64,000 bases of DNA from Cercis canadensis (Eukaryota; Streptophyta; Magnoliopsida; Fabales; Fabaceae): the NCBI GenBank assembly GCA_003255065.1, contig QAOA01006185.1, positions 99,137 to 163,136 on the forward strand, in the 5' to 3' direction. Below the pieces are notes generated by a model. The model worked only from the letters and a program-made list of their open reading frames with translations, did no database searches and was not told the DNA's origin. Position numbers and translations under genes: made by a program. Below, one piece after another: positions 21,381 to 32,400 of the stretch (position 1 is its first letter; the number at the start of each line of letters is the position of its first letter).

Positions 21381-22299
21381 TTTTAGTGGGCATAAGCTTG
21401 AAACCCTAATTTTTGAATTTCAAATTTTAAATTCAATTGACAAATCAGCATTTATGATTAATTGTTAAATACCAAAAATTAACAATTTCCTAATTGTGAT
21501 TAATTTTTTTTATGTAATTTTCAGTTATTATTTTTAGAGGAATGAATGTGAATATTAATGGCACATAATAATGGCTACATTGCCACATGGCAGCATGTGG
21601 TGCATTCTTATTATGGCTGGATGGCCATATGGCAGCATGTGGTGCACAGGGGTTATTCTTTTAAAATTATATAGATATAGATTATTATTTGTTTATTTGA
21701 GTTTGTTTAAGCTTTAAACATTTGAGGCTTCTTAATTATATTAAAATTTCCTTCAAATATTGTTACTTATTGTTATAATTATGTTATTGTATTTTATTTT
21801 TTAAGGTTTATTATGTTATTAAATATCATTATTATTTTATTTATGAATGATGAAAAAAAATAATGAGGATGAAAGCAAAAAATGCTTAGACTTTTTGTAC
21901 TTTATCATTATGTTCTCATATTCTCTCAAAAGAGTCAAAAACCAATACAAACAAGCTAGCAAAAAAAAAGGTTGGCTCGTAACCTAAGGAGGCTGGGCTA
22001 GCATTATGCTTGCCCGTTTGAAAATTGGCTAGATTGGCCTAGCCCATTTTAGCCTGCGGCATGACCAGGCTGGCCCATTTTGTAGCTTTAAGTGGCGCCT
22101 AGGCGTCATCCTTGCTATCTTCCGTATGGAAAAATTGTGCAACACTCTATTTTAACACTAAAACGCGACAGTCTTTTCTAAGTGTCCCAAACTTCATTTC
22201 TTACAAAACAAATATAAAAGCACAACAATAAAATTGATAAGCAACTCAAAAACTAACTAAATATCAAGTAAATGATATCTAATTCATTGATATTAAATC

Positions 22300-23660
22300 T
22301 ATTCATCACATCTACAAGTGATACGCCAATACTAGCACATGTACATAGAATTAGTAGGGATATCTAACTGCTCGAAAAATCAATATTGGTTGCAATGATT
22401 ATTACAAACATAAATAACGATAGAATTGTTCCCAATTCGTGAGTTGTTTTTCCCTAAGGTTTACTATGTATAGGTTGGTGTCATAGTATACTACCCAAGG
22501 AATGTGCTATCACCCTCAAATTGCTGAAGTACTCAATTTGAATAATTAAACTTGACAATGTGATAACATATGAGGGAGACTCGAACAGCCCAAAGCGCTA
22601 TGTTGGCAACACAGTAAACTAGCACCTCATCAATGAACGGTTGCTATATGATTTGGTAATATTAAATCACAAGACATTTAAATATTTATATTTAATATAG
22701 TATAATAAAATATAATTCTCATTATTAGTAACAATTAAATCTCACTTCATCATCTCTAAGTCTATTAAATACGTCCCGGTACCCCTTGATATTGTGATAC
22801 AAGACGTCTTTATAAACGAAGTCCACGTACCATCTACGATACACACCACCTTCAGTATATATTTATCACAATACATAATTCACATATGTATGAATATTAA
22901 GTATTGCAAATCCATAAAATAATGATATTGTAATCATATAAACTTACCGCATACCAAGTAGCGCAAATAAATTATAGTTCTTAACTCGTGTTGGAGTTAT
23001 AGTGAGAAATCTTTCTCAAGCTCATACCACCAATAGTGTTAAACACCCAATTATTATTTTCACTCTCTCCATACAACAAATGCATAATTTTCTGTATAAG
23101 CAAGCAAACATTGCATATCCCTAACTAAGCCGTCTGGTGTTATGCAGATTTTCTAATAATTTGAGGTACATGACATGAACATATATCCCATTATGGCTAA
23201 GGATCAGCCACCTATCAATCAACCTAATAATATATGCTTTGGCAAACTCTTGCACAACCTCATCTCATGTATCATCAAGATAATCATTAACTCAGTTCTA
23301 AGCCAGCTAAGTAGCACTCTCGAGCCGTGCATTATGTTATCGGGGGGAACTATACAAAACAATTGCTGACATAGTGCCCCCAATTTATAGTATGTGCATC
23401 TAATCACAATGTTTCCATTAACTGATAGCTGGAAGAATATTTCTACATTTTGCAATGTGATGATTTATTCTTCAACATGCATATGAAATGTATGCGTCTT
23501 TGACCTCAATCGCTCGATCAGTGCTAAGACTAGAGACACATCTAAGTGAATGAAATGCACTTATGTTCACCTATAAACCTAGTCATGCGAACATAATGCA
23601 AAACTCCCTAGTCATTTGGTTTATCGCAACTAGTATGACTACGGGTTCGCAATAATGTAT
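22300..23660 (-). pseudogene. Decayed plant mobile domain (PMD / MAIN-like, aminotransferase-like) gene
   Basis: Minus-strand translation in shifting frames gives the landmarks of the plant mobile domain in order: THTFHM...E-ITLQNVEIFFQLSVNG near 23500-23400, LSWLRTE near 23310, HILLG-LIGG and SCTSNY near 23240-23170, IGGMSL near 23020, YVDFVYKDVLYHNIKGYRDVFNRLRD near 22840-22750, and ICYHIVKFNYSN-VLQQFE near 22570-22500. PMD proteins are either host silencing/development factors (MAIN, MAIL) or transposon-borne genes. Numerous stops and frameshifts show this is dead. No MULE or LTR ends around it were identified. Confidence 0.65.
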
Positions 23661-24162
23661 TACGCTATTTTAATTATCACATTAATCAATTTACACATAT
23701 ATATACATTATAATACATAAAGAGCATAAATAAATTATGTTATGGTTTAAATATCATCATGATATTAATTATAATTAAAAATTATTCTTAAATCTACTTT
23801 TACTAAAATAAGTGATAACACTATCAACTACAACAAAACATATTTTTTATGCTTTTTTAACTTTATAAATATTTCATTTCAAATTTTATTGCATGAAAAA
23901 TATAACTAACATATATTATGGTATAAACATCTACATGATATTAACTATAGTTAAAAAATTATTTTTAACATTAATTTAACTTATTACTTATATTACTTAC
24001 TCTTTTAAACTATAATGTATGAAGAATAATATTAATTAAGTTTAACGTGAAAAGCTTACTCCCTCCTATATTACATTCAAAATGTGTGTACTTTGTTCTG
24101 TAAATACTAAAAGATTTTTTGGATTAGTGCATACAACTTGATGTGTCATAATAAGAGGTATT

Positions 24163-24575
24163 GTCAAGGTCAAGGAGAAAAATGGGAGCTTTGAGTATAA
24201 CAAATGAGAAAAAGAAGAAGAGAGCTTCTGGTTGTTATATGAGTAAAAAGACGAAGAGATATTGTCTTGCATAAAGTGAAAAACTGTCAAGGTCAATGAG
24301 AAAAATGTAAGCTTTGGGTAGAACGAATGAGAAGAAGAAGAACAAGAAGAGAACTTTGGGTGAGAAAGAAGAAAAAGAACAGATACTACGTGGAATGAGA
24401 AGAAGAAGATATATTGGAGTGCATGAAGTGAGAAATTGCCGAGGTCAATGAGAAAAATGTAAGTTTTGGGTAGAACGAATGAGAATAAAAAGAACAAGGA
24501 GAAAGCCGTGGGTGAGAAAGAAGAAAAAAAACAGATACTACGCGAAATGAGAAGAAGATGAGTAAATGATTTGGA
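24163..24575. repeat. Minisatellite-like triplicated unit (~123-152 bp)
   Basis: The block GGTCAA-GAGAAAAATG followed by (AG)-rich GAATGAGAAGAAGAAG recurs at 24168, 24291 and 24443, with spacings of 123 and 152 bp. The purine-rich repeat creates a 143-codon Ser/Phe/Leu-rich open frame on the minus strand, which I regard as an artefact. Confidence 0.75.
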
Positions 24576-24763
24576 GTCTTAGGAGGGGGGAGAGGTTCCT
24601 TGAGCTAGTGGAGAAAACTTGCATGATGCCATGCAAGGGTTCCATCAACAGTGGCTGGGCAGAAATTCTCTGAAAAAGCGTGACACAATTGGAAAGTATG
24701 ATATTTATAGAATTAAGATTTGCTTTTTTACATTATTTAGGTCTTTGATCCAAAAAATTTCTA

Positions 24764-24877
24764 TGAGCAATGAAATTGATAACGAATATATAAATGTGAA
24801 GACCCCAAAAAAAAGAGAATGTGAGGAATCAAAATAAATTTGCTAATCCAAACACGAATCATTTTACATTTTTTTTT
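24764..24877. repeat. Dispersed direct repeat, copy 1 (partner at 28176-28265)
   Basis: About 90 bp beginning ATGAGCAAT-AAATTGATAA and ending CATGAATCATTTT (ACGAATCATTTT here) are shared with 28176-28265. Copy 1 has a short extra A-rich insertion. It borders the left end of the MULE at about 24880. Copy 2 lies ~400 bp upstream of the VPS54 start. Confidence 0.7.
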
Positions 24878-25265
24878 TGGCTTAATTGACATTTTAGCCC
24901 TTTATTTTCAAATGAGATTGTTTAATCTCTCAAATTTCACAAAATAAACGAATATGTCCATACTCCTAACATCATCCAAAACTTAACAATGATGCTAACG
25001 TGACAGTTTTGTGGCAGCCACGTGACAAAGAATATGTTTTTATTCACCCTCTGACTAACGTTGTTACAATTAAGGCCTAATTAGAAAAAAAAATTATTTT
25101 AAAAAGAAAGCAAGTCCTTTAAGTAATAACATGCATTACATGTGATTATTTTCTTCACAATTGCTACAATAGTTAAAAATGAAATTTTTAGCTGTAGAAT
25201 GTTAATGTTGTCAAAAGGGGGAGGAAGAAGTTGAATGCGATGCAAAGGGAGGAATGAAATAAAAC

Positions 25266-25646
25266 TTATGAGTGAAATGTTGTTTTAGAGCAAGTCGAGT
25301 GGAGGCTCTGCATGTGTGGGATATTCTCAAGATTTAGGATGAAGCCCAACTCCTTTTTCTTGAAGAGATAGAGAGAGGGAAAGAGAAAATTGCCCAACGT
25401 CGGCACCAAAATTCCCATCCCACAAAGTTGCTTCTCTAGTGAGGGATCAGAGTATCTATGTGCCGTTGCAAGAGAAGCAGCACCAATTGAGTCGCCATCA
25501 TCGGGGATCTGGGTCTCCTCCTCCTCATTCTGATTTTGCTTCCCCACGAACAAAGCAGTTGAAGAGAGCAAGTCGATAGAGAACATGACCATAAACTTGA
25601 GAGTTTCATTCTCAATTTGGGCTGTGAGGGAGATAATCACGTGCAA
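25266..25646 (-). CDS. Hypothetical ORF inside MULE, possibly captured host fragment
   Basis: The 126-codon frame has coding-like composition: an N-terminal hydrophobic stretch (FMVMFSIDLLSSTALFVG), an acidic NEEEETQIPDDGDS segment, then GILVPTLGNFLFPSLYLF. I recognise no family. Its position between the MULE arms makes gene capture (Pack-MULE) plausible, but a chance ORF cannot be excluded. Confidence 0.3.
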   Translation of the reverse strand: MHVIISLTAQIENETLKFMVMFSIDLLSSTALFVGKQNQNEEEETQIPDDGDSIGAASLATAHRYSDPSLEKQLCGMGILVPTLGNFLFPSLYLFKKKELGFILNLENIPHMQSLHSTCSKTTFHS

Positions 25647-25726
25647 TGCATGTGTCCCACTTAAATTTTTTTTTTTTTAAATATACCTAAACTTTAATTA
25701 GGCCTTAACTAATTAATTAAATTTTA

Positions 25727-25850
25727 ATTTTTTTGGTAGTAGATAAATAATGACTGCATTTGCAATCAAGGGGATTCGAACCAGGAAAGAGAATGAGGGG
25801 ACCAGTCTTATGACTGGGAGCATGCTCCACTAAGCTAGAGCTTTTCCTTA
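25727..25850 (-). mobile_element. tRNA-derived SINE inserted in the MULE right arm
   Basis: On the minus strand the head reads AGCTCTAGCTTAGTGGAGCA, with A box TAGCTTAGTGGA (25837-25826). An anticodon-arm-like CCAGTCATAAGACTGG and B box GGTTCGAATCC (25782-25772) follow, and a CTACTACC-A7 tail. The CAT-containing loop suggests tRNA-Met ancestry. It interrupts the inverted repeat of the MULE, with AATTAATT-type flanks consistent with a target duplication. Confidence 0.7.
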
Positions 25851-26387
25851 AATTAATTAATTAATTAATTAATTAAGTTTTTACAACAATATTAACAATA
25901 TGGTAATGAGGGAGTTTGAATAAATTTGTTTTTTGTCTGTGTCTGCCATGTTAGTACCACTGTTAGTTTTTTGATAGTGTTGGAGATGTAGACCAATTCA
26001 TTCATTTTGTGAAATTTGAAAGACTAAAAAGTCCCATTTGAAAATAAAGGGACCAAACATTCCTATAGTCAAAATAAGATGACACATTTTATGTTGTGCT
26101 TTAAAGTTGAAGATGCTTCACACATTGTTAGTTGTTCTTTTAAGAAGTAGTTAAGTTATGTGGGTCCGTTAAATTCATAGGACATTTTTGGAAGTCCTTG
26201 TAAAGGAAGCTTGGGACTCAAACTAAAGGATTTCAAAACTTATCATCTACAATATGATGGTCAAACAAAAGTGGTAAACTAGAGTTTGGGAAACTTATTG
26301 AGATGACTTGTTGGAAATCTTGTGAAGACCTAAGATTTGATGATATCATAGGTTGGATTTGTATATAATAATTTATTAAATAAAACC

Positions 26388-26892
26388 ATAAAAAAGACAC
26401 CTTTTGAAGAAGCATATGGTCTTAAACCACAACATGTTCTTGATTTAATGCCTCTGCCACTAGAAACTAGGGGGAGTGATGATGGGGAGGCATTTGCTGA
26501 ACATATCCAATAGGTTCATAAGTAGCTGAGAGAAACTTTAAAATCCAACAATGATGCTTATCTAGCTTATGCTAATTGGTATTATTGTATTCAGGAATCT
26601 GAGAGGCGATATGGTGCTAGTGTATTTGACTCTAGAGTGGTTCCCTAAGGGTACTTATATAGAGCTCAAGTCAAGGAAGTTTGGGCCATGCAGGGTGCTG
26701 AAAAGAATAAGCTATAATGCTTATTTGATAGAGTTGTTTTTTGAACTACAAATCAGTCCAATCTTCAATATTGTTGACTTGTACTTATTTGAAGGAGAAA
26801 TATATTCAATTGCTGAGCAAGTTAATAATATGCCCACGATACAACACAAAGTTATTAAGGATGTACTTGTTAGTCAAGGAGGTGGAGTCTAG
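26388..26892 (+). pseudogene. Ty3/Gypsy integrase C-terminal fragment
   Basis: KTPFEEAYGLKPQHVLDLMPLP (26396 on) is followed after a stop and a frameshift by GDMVLVYL-EWFPKGTY-LKSRKFGPCRVLKRI-YNAYLI and IFNIVDLYLF. These are the PFE-YG, GD-V and PYRV-NAY-L blocks of the Gypsy integrase tail. No LTRs were seen next to it, so it is a fragment of an older element. Confidence 0.85.
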
Positions 26893-27084
26893 GACAAAAA
26901 ATCAATATTAAATAGTTTTGATGAAAAGACTCGCAACATCTATTAAAAGTACTTGGATTGCAGAAGACGAGATGAAGTGAATTGATCTAGAAATGCATGC
27001 TGAAGTTATCAAAGTTTTTGCTCCAAACCACTAGTTCACTTCCAACGTGTTTTTATTTTATTAAGTGGTCACATGACTTGCATG

Positions 27085-27190
27085 TTATTTTTTTTTGTGT
27101 ACTTTGACAACGACTTTGGGTTCAAATACGAAACACATAAGTCTTAAGGATGACCTCAGCACTACTTGGCCACAGACCGTTTGGTGCATG
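27085..27190 (-). mobile_element. tRNA-derived SINE head, copy 1
   Basis: Minus strand: A box TGGCCAAGTAGTG (27172-27160) and B box GTATTTGAACCC (27129-27118), separated as in tRNAs. The block ATCCTTAA between them is shared with 28050-28140, showing both are copies of one SINE family. Confidence 0.55.
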
Positions 27191-28049
27191 TTAATTTTTT
27201 TAATTGTTATAGAGGACTTACAATAGATTGGGCTTTATATTACTTCCAACCAAGCTTAATGCTAGAGACAAAAAATCTAGTATAAATAAAGTAAGAGCTA
27301 TTGTAATAAGTCATATTACAAAGGCTTCTACATATTTAGAACCCTAATTCATTATTCCTATTTCAATCCATCTTCTCCAATCCCTAATTTTGTTACATAA
27401 CTTACTGTTTTTCCCCAATACTACATCAAACACTTTGGTGTAAAAGATATGACAAGTATAATCCAATTTGCTCTTAAATTTCTCCATTATAAAATCTTGG
27501 TAAGAGACTTACCTTCAATACATGTCAATAAAAATATGTGTGAAACTTGTTAACTTGGTAATTCGCATAGGCAATATTTTTCTAGCGGAGGTGCATAAAT
27601 AGCAACACAAAAGCTGGAACTGACTTGGGTTAGAATTATGAATGGATGTTGTAATGTAAAGACTAGTTTATAACCAATTCTTTGCATGGAAATGAAATTT
27701 CCTATTTGTAATCCTGTAACTCATCACAACTCAAGAACTTGTTAAGGCTTAAGATAATTAACTCATAATTGTTATCATCAAAATAGGTTAAGGTTAAGAA
27801 ACCTTAGGCTAACAATGAGTGCTAAACAAAACATGCTAGGAAAAAAGGGAGTGGGCACTGTTTTCTTATGAGTGTGAACCATACCAATAATGGAAAGGAA
27901 AAAGGTAGAGTGGACTTTGTTTTTTCTAAGAGAAATGGGTTAATTTGGGCATTGGAGGTTTTACTCCAACTATAATTAGTGCCACAACATAATTAATGAT
28001 AAATGACACCTTAAAATAAGGAAACATATTGTTGGGAAATTTTTTATAT

Positions 28050-28140
28050 TTTTAGCTACAATTTTAGATTCGAACACTGAACCCACAAAGTTTAAGGATG
28101 ATCTCAATACTATTTAACTATAAGCTGTTTAGTTATTGAT
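28050..28140 (-). mobile_element. tRNA-derived SINE head, copy 2
   Basis: Minus strand: a degraded A box (TATAGTTAAATA, 28122-28111), GAGATCATCCTTAAAC, and B box TGTTCGAATCT (28076-28066). It is homologous to 27085-27190. Confidence 0.55.
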
Positions 28141-28175
28141 AAGAGATTTGAGAGGGAGGAAATTAAAATAAATTT

Positions 28176-28265
28176 TGAATGAGCAATAAAATTGATAAAG
28201 GATATATGAATATGAGGAATCAAACTACATTTGCTAAACCAAACATGAATCATTTTGCACTTTTT
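28176..28265. repeat. Dispersed direct repeat, copy 2 (partner at 24764-24877)
   Basis: It shares GAGCAAT-AAATTGATAA, GAGGAATCAAA and CCAAACATGAATCATTTT with the earlier copy. It lies just upstream of the VPS54 promoter region and is followed by a T-tract. Confidence 0.7.
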
Positions 28266-28379
28266 TGTTTTTTTTTTTTTTTGATAATGGCATCATTTTG
28301 CACTCTTCACCGGTTTGAAATTGTTAACCCGACCCACCACGTATACAGAAACCCCGGCTTTCACGTAGAATGACCTCTT

Positions 28380-28663
28380 TGCCCTTAGCTCTACCAGTAC
28401 CATCCCCGTCGTCTCCATTTTTCTCAGTCAGATCCCGAGTCCCAAATTCACATACAGATACATAGCCATTTTCGCGAGATCAACCATTCGCAGCCATAAC
28501 CAAAACCTCGAATTTCCAGAGAGAGAAAGAGAAACTTGAAATTTGGTGCCTGATCTTGGATCAGTTTTCTTTCTTCACAACCCCTTCAACTCTCTCACTC
28601 ATCTCCTTCACTTGACACCAATTCCATTCTCAATTATAATGGTCTAAAGCTCTTGAAAATCCC
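28380..28663 (+). promoter_or_regulatory. VPS54 5' flank/5' UTR with minimal upstream ORF
   Basis: The CT-rich stretch 28560-28635 resembles a plant 5' UTR; no clear TATA box is visible. A two-codon upstream ORF (ATG GTC TAA, 28639-28647) ends 16 nt before the VPS54 start codon. The VPS54 ATG has G at +4 (CCCATGG). The transcription start is not determinable from sequence. Confidence 0.55.
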
Positions 28664-29467
28664 ATGGATTCGCAACCTTCCCAATCGGGAAGGTCCCCAA
28701 TTGAATCCCCTAGTCTTGGTCGAACAGGTTCCTCTCCCTTGTCGAAATCAAACTCAGATGCCAGCATTCAGAGCTTGTCTTCCATTCTCAACAATCCCCA
28801 TGTTGGAAAATCCGGAATTTATGGTTCGGATGCGTCGTGGGTCGGGTGGTGGTCGTCTTCCACCGCCGTTGCGCCGCCGGAGTTCATGCCGTTAACCTCC
28901 ACCAAGGCCTCATCGGAGGTGACCCGATCTGATTTCCAGAACTACTTGGGTCCGATCGCTGAACCATATCATCGATTTGAGGACATAAGGAAGCACACCA
29001 GTAAAGAAAATGTGGACTTGGAGAACATCGGTGGCCAAGGTGAAGCCTTGGTTGCTTGTTTGCGAGAAGTCCCTGCGCTTTACTTCAAAGAAGATTTTCA
29101 GTTGGAAGACGGTGCTACGTTCCGTGCCGCGTGTCCATTCTCCAATGTGTCGGAAAATTTGGTGTTGCAGGAGAAGCTCTCACATTATTTAGATGTGGTG
29201 GAGCTGCATCTGGTGAAAGAGATTTCATTACGGTCTAACTCGTTCTTTGAAGCGCAAGGACAGCTGCAAGATTTAAATGTGAAAATTGTAGAGGGATGTA
29301 ATAGGATACGTGAATTGAAGGAGACGATAAGGCTCTTGGATTCGGATTTGGTAGAGTCTGCAAGGCAGATACAGGAGTTGAATGGGACAAGGAGTAACCT
29401 CTTGGCTCTTCAACAGAAATTGAGGCTGATATTATATGTCAACCAAGCTGTATCTGCTCTGAAATTG
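28664..29467 (+). CDS. VPS54: VPS54 exon 1 (268 codons)
   Basis: Begins at the ATG and ends AAATTG/GTACTT. It encodes the Ser-rich N-terminus, WVGWWSSS, and the helical region ending in QQKLRLILYVNQAVSALKL. The exon is phase 0 at its end; the open frame runs past the donor into intron 1, which should not be read as protein. Confidence 0.95.
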
Positions 29468-32400
29468 GTACTTAGTATACTTCTGTGGATTATTCTTTTT
29501 ATGCTCATGGTCAATTTCCTTTCTGAATTTCGTTTATGGGCGTGTGTTAATTTTTTCTCTAGTCAGCTATGTTGGTAATTATGCTGCATGTTGAGAGTAC
29601 TGGTTTCTAGAGAAAAATACTCTTGTGACAGCACCAACTCTTGCATTTTAGTACCAGGGGTTGTGGCTTCTGAATGTGAATATTAAAACTTTACTAAATT
29701 GTACTTGGAATTGATATGGTGAGTTTGTGATCATATATTGGAACTTAGGTTTGCAGCTTGTCTATGTTTATGTCAGTACAGTTTCATCAGCTTGTTGCTT
29801 AGAACTTGAGTATAACAGTAATCAACTTGTAGAAGAGATATGCGCATAAATTATGTGTTAGTGATCCAATTACTTCCATAGCTTATTATTTTGAAGTTGA
29901 TCAATTATATATGATATTTCTTAATTTTCTTATATGATTAGTCTCACGAAAATAATTGATGATTTTACAAATAGCATTTTTGATGCTTGGAAATCCAGTT
30001 TTAAGTTGATAAATTTTGCTGTGATACAGCTTGTTGCATCTGCAGATTGTGCTGGAGCGCTGGATGTAACTGACGATTTGCAACATTTGCTGGTATCTCT
30101 CATCTTTATGTGAAATCTTAGAAGATTATTTTTATTGCCTGCCCTCTTGCTTATGGCTTTGATATCAGTGCTCTTGGTTTGCTTTCTTTTTATTTATGTT
30201 TTATTTTATGAGCATATTATCTGTATGCTCTGTTGATGATTAAGAAATCTACTTTTCATTTTAACTCTTAGTTGGAATTAGTACAAGAAGCATGGTATGG
30301 TTTTCTTAATAACTGATAATGGACAAAATGTAGTTGGAATCCTCTATGTTGAATATTAATATTTTGCAGGAATTATTTCGTGTGTTTTTGCTGGGTTTTG
30401 GTGCATTTGGCTTGAGTGTAATGATAGAATGCTTAACCAACTTATCTTTTATGGAATTATACTTTTTCTTGCTTCATTGTGGGTCTCTTTTTCTTTAGTT
30501 TTGATAGAAGGGATCATGGTTGGTTTCTGCACATGGTGTATTTGGGTGCGTCATATTAGATATGCAAAGAGACTGGATAACTCTTCTGATTTGAATTGTT
30601 TTTTTCTTTTCCTTTTGCACTTCTTTGCAGTCGTTTGGTTTTTAGGATGATTCCTGATCCTCTTCATCTGTATTTCTCCTCTTTCTTGATATAATCTTCT
30701 TTTATTATAAGTAAGAAACAAATAATTTCTTGTACGTAAGTAGTCTGTACTTATTATTGGGGCTGTGGAAGACAACATATCTCTGCTTATGCACACTGAA
30801 GCATTGAATAGACAAAGAAATGGTGGTGGTCATTCTAAGTGAATGAAAATGGAAATAATAATGGCTCAAAGTGATCATTTTCCATATATTTTGCAACCCT
30901 TAGTAGTGTCCTATTGAAAGAAGTCTTTAATCTGATTATTCAGTACCGAACATGTTTAGATACTACTGCAGTTAATTGTTAATTATTCAGTGGCTTAGTA
31001 AAATTGCTGAAGCTTTATGCTTCTAAATGATGTTGATGGAATATATATCTATTTACTTTTATTTTTGTCTAGAGTGATTGTATTAAACTGAGTGGTAGGG
31101 ACTAGTGATTAATGCTGTACATTGGATTTTAACTACTGTGTGGATTCTGGGTTTTCTGCGATCTCTATTTGTGACTAACTATAGTTTGTTGGCTTATTTG
31201 TTTGTGTTTTGTTTTTGTTTTTTCAACTATGATTTCATACCTGTGATTTCAGAAGGATAAGAAGAACATTCTGGAATAGTTTCTGTCTTACATTTTCTTT
31301 TTCTGTAACTTTGATAGGATGGAGATGAGCTCACTGGTCTGCATTGCTTTCGTCATCTTAGAGATCATGTAGCTGGTTCTATAGAATCCATCAACAGGTA
31401 CTCTTTAGTAATGTCCTGATCCATCAAAGTGACATATACTACTGTTTACATTGTTTTTGGATCACCTATTCCTTCACCTGAAAATTCTATTTGACAAGGC
31501 TTTCTACTTATATATCATTTTTTAAGAATCAAGTATTAATTGGAACAGTGTATAATCACACTGTTTAATTTTCAGTGGTTACTTTAGTATCTCCGATGGA
31601 AGGAGTTCATGTCAAGTTGTATAAAATCTGACTTGAGATGTAGGATTGGAATAAATCCCACCTGATATGCTCTGTTGCTTTTGATTTTTCATCTATAAGG
31701 AGATTAGTTTTGCATCCTGATATCTTAGTACCTACTATATGTTTTGCATAAATTTAAAGCAGGCTAAATTGGTGTCTATTCATGAATAAAATTTAAGGTT
31801 AATTTTTATCAGAAGCCTTTATGGTGCTTCTGTTAGGAGATATGAGCTTATTCTAATATATTTCTGATAAAAAATTTCAATCTTCTTTGCAATTATAAAC
31901 ACAAACAACGTTTTATCAGATGCATGCATGGCATTTCTCTCAGTAAATATGAACTTTTAGGCTTTGAAACTATTTAAAAAATAATTGTGTTTTATTATTC
32001 TTCTGTTATCTGATTTTGTGTAGCAATTGTAAGAAGTGTGATAAGGAGGAAAATTGCACATATTGAGAAGTTATTTTGTTTGAATAAAGGAAAATTGCAC
32101 CTACTGGGAAAAGTTCATTAATTGCCAAATTTTAGTAAAACAGGTAGGTTGAATTGTGTAATGATATGTTAAGCTATAGCATGATACTATGGTATGCTCC
32201 TGGTAATCTGCAGATGACTTGAATTGGCTGGAGCAATTAGTAAGGCTTGCATTTTGTTGACACGTTAGTTGTAACATCTTGATAGCTTGAAGTGCACACT
32301 TGCTAGCAGCTAATATTTTGAAACAACTTGTATATATGCTTCTTGTGGAGGTTCTCACTATTAGGATAATAAGAACAAGTACCTGAGGATATTAAAATAA

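Larger units (their letters stand above)
13894..21681 (-). mobile_element. Helitron (Helitron B), ~7.8 kb, carrying PIF1 remnant and a B3 gene
   Basis: On the minus strand the 5' end is TC at 21681-21680 (TCTATATCTATATAATTTTA, preceded by A). The 3' end is CTAG at 13897-13894, preceded by a GC-rich hairpin and followed by T. TC...CTRR, a 3' hairpin and insertion between A and T are the defining Helitron traits. The interior has a PIF1-type helicase remnant (14329-15915), a B3 gene (18262-18797) and a partial duplication of it. No Rep domain is visible, so it would depend on a helper. A 394 bp run of N at 20352-20745 leaves part of it unread. Assigning both ends to one element is inference from orientation and spacing. 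Confidence 0.65.
24880..26090. mobile_element. MULE-like DNA transposon with long terminal inverted repeats, non-autonomous
   Basis: The left arm (about 24882-25095) and the reverse complement of the right arm (about 26075-25860, continuing at 25725-25690 after a SINE) share CCTTTATTTTCAAATG, CAAATTTCACAAAAT, a CTAAC-TGG-AG stretch and TAAGGCCTAATTA. Identity is about two thirds by eye. The ~210 bp inverted repeats starting with a TTAATTGACATTTTAGCCCT-type end are typical of plant Mutator-like elements. A candidate 9 bp target duplication (ACATTTT-like) flanks it but is obscured by poly-T. The ~590 bp interior has no transposase. Confidence 0.7.

Noticed and set aside
24066..24497. 143-codon minus-strand ORF rich in Ser, Phe and Leu
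   Set aside because: It is the complement of a purine-rich triplicated minisatellite; composition and repetition explain the open frame.
25766..25850. Possible tRNA gene (A box, B box, CAT-containing loop)
   Set aside because: The acceptor stem does not form, and the sequence continues into a SINE body with an A-rich tail and lies inside a MULE arm.
29468..29578. Extension of VPS54 exon 1 frame with a hydrophobic end (possible membrane anchor)
   Set aside because: The donor at 29467 and exon 2 at 30030 match conserved VPS54 sequence; the extension is intron read-through.
30450..30720. Possible LINE 3' end in intron 2 and a similar tail near 34440-34510
   Set aside because: The tails resemble plant LINE ends only loosely; no RT or endonuclease fragment or target duplication was seen.
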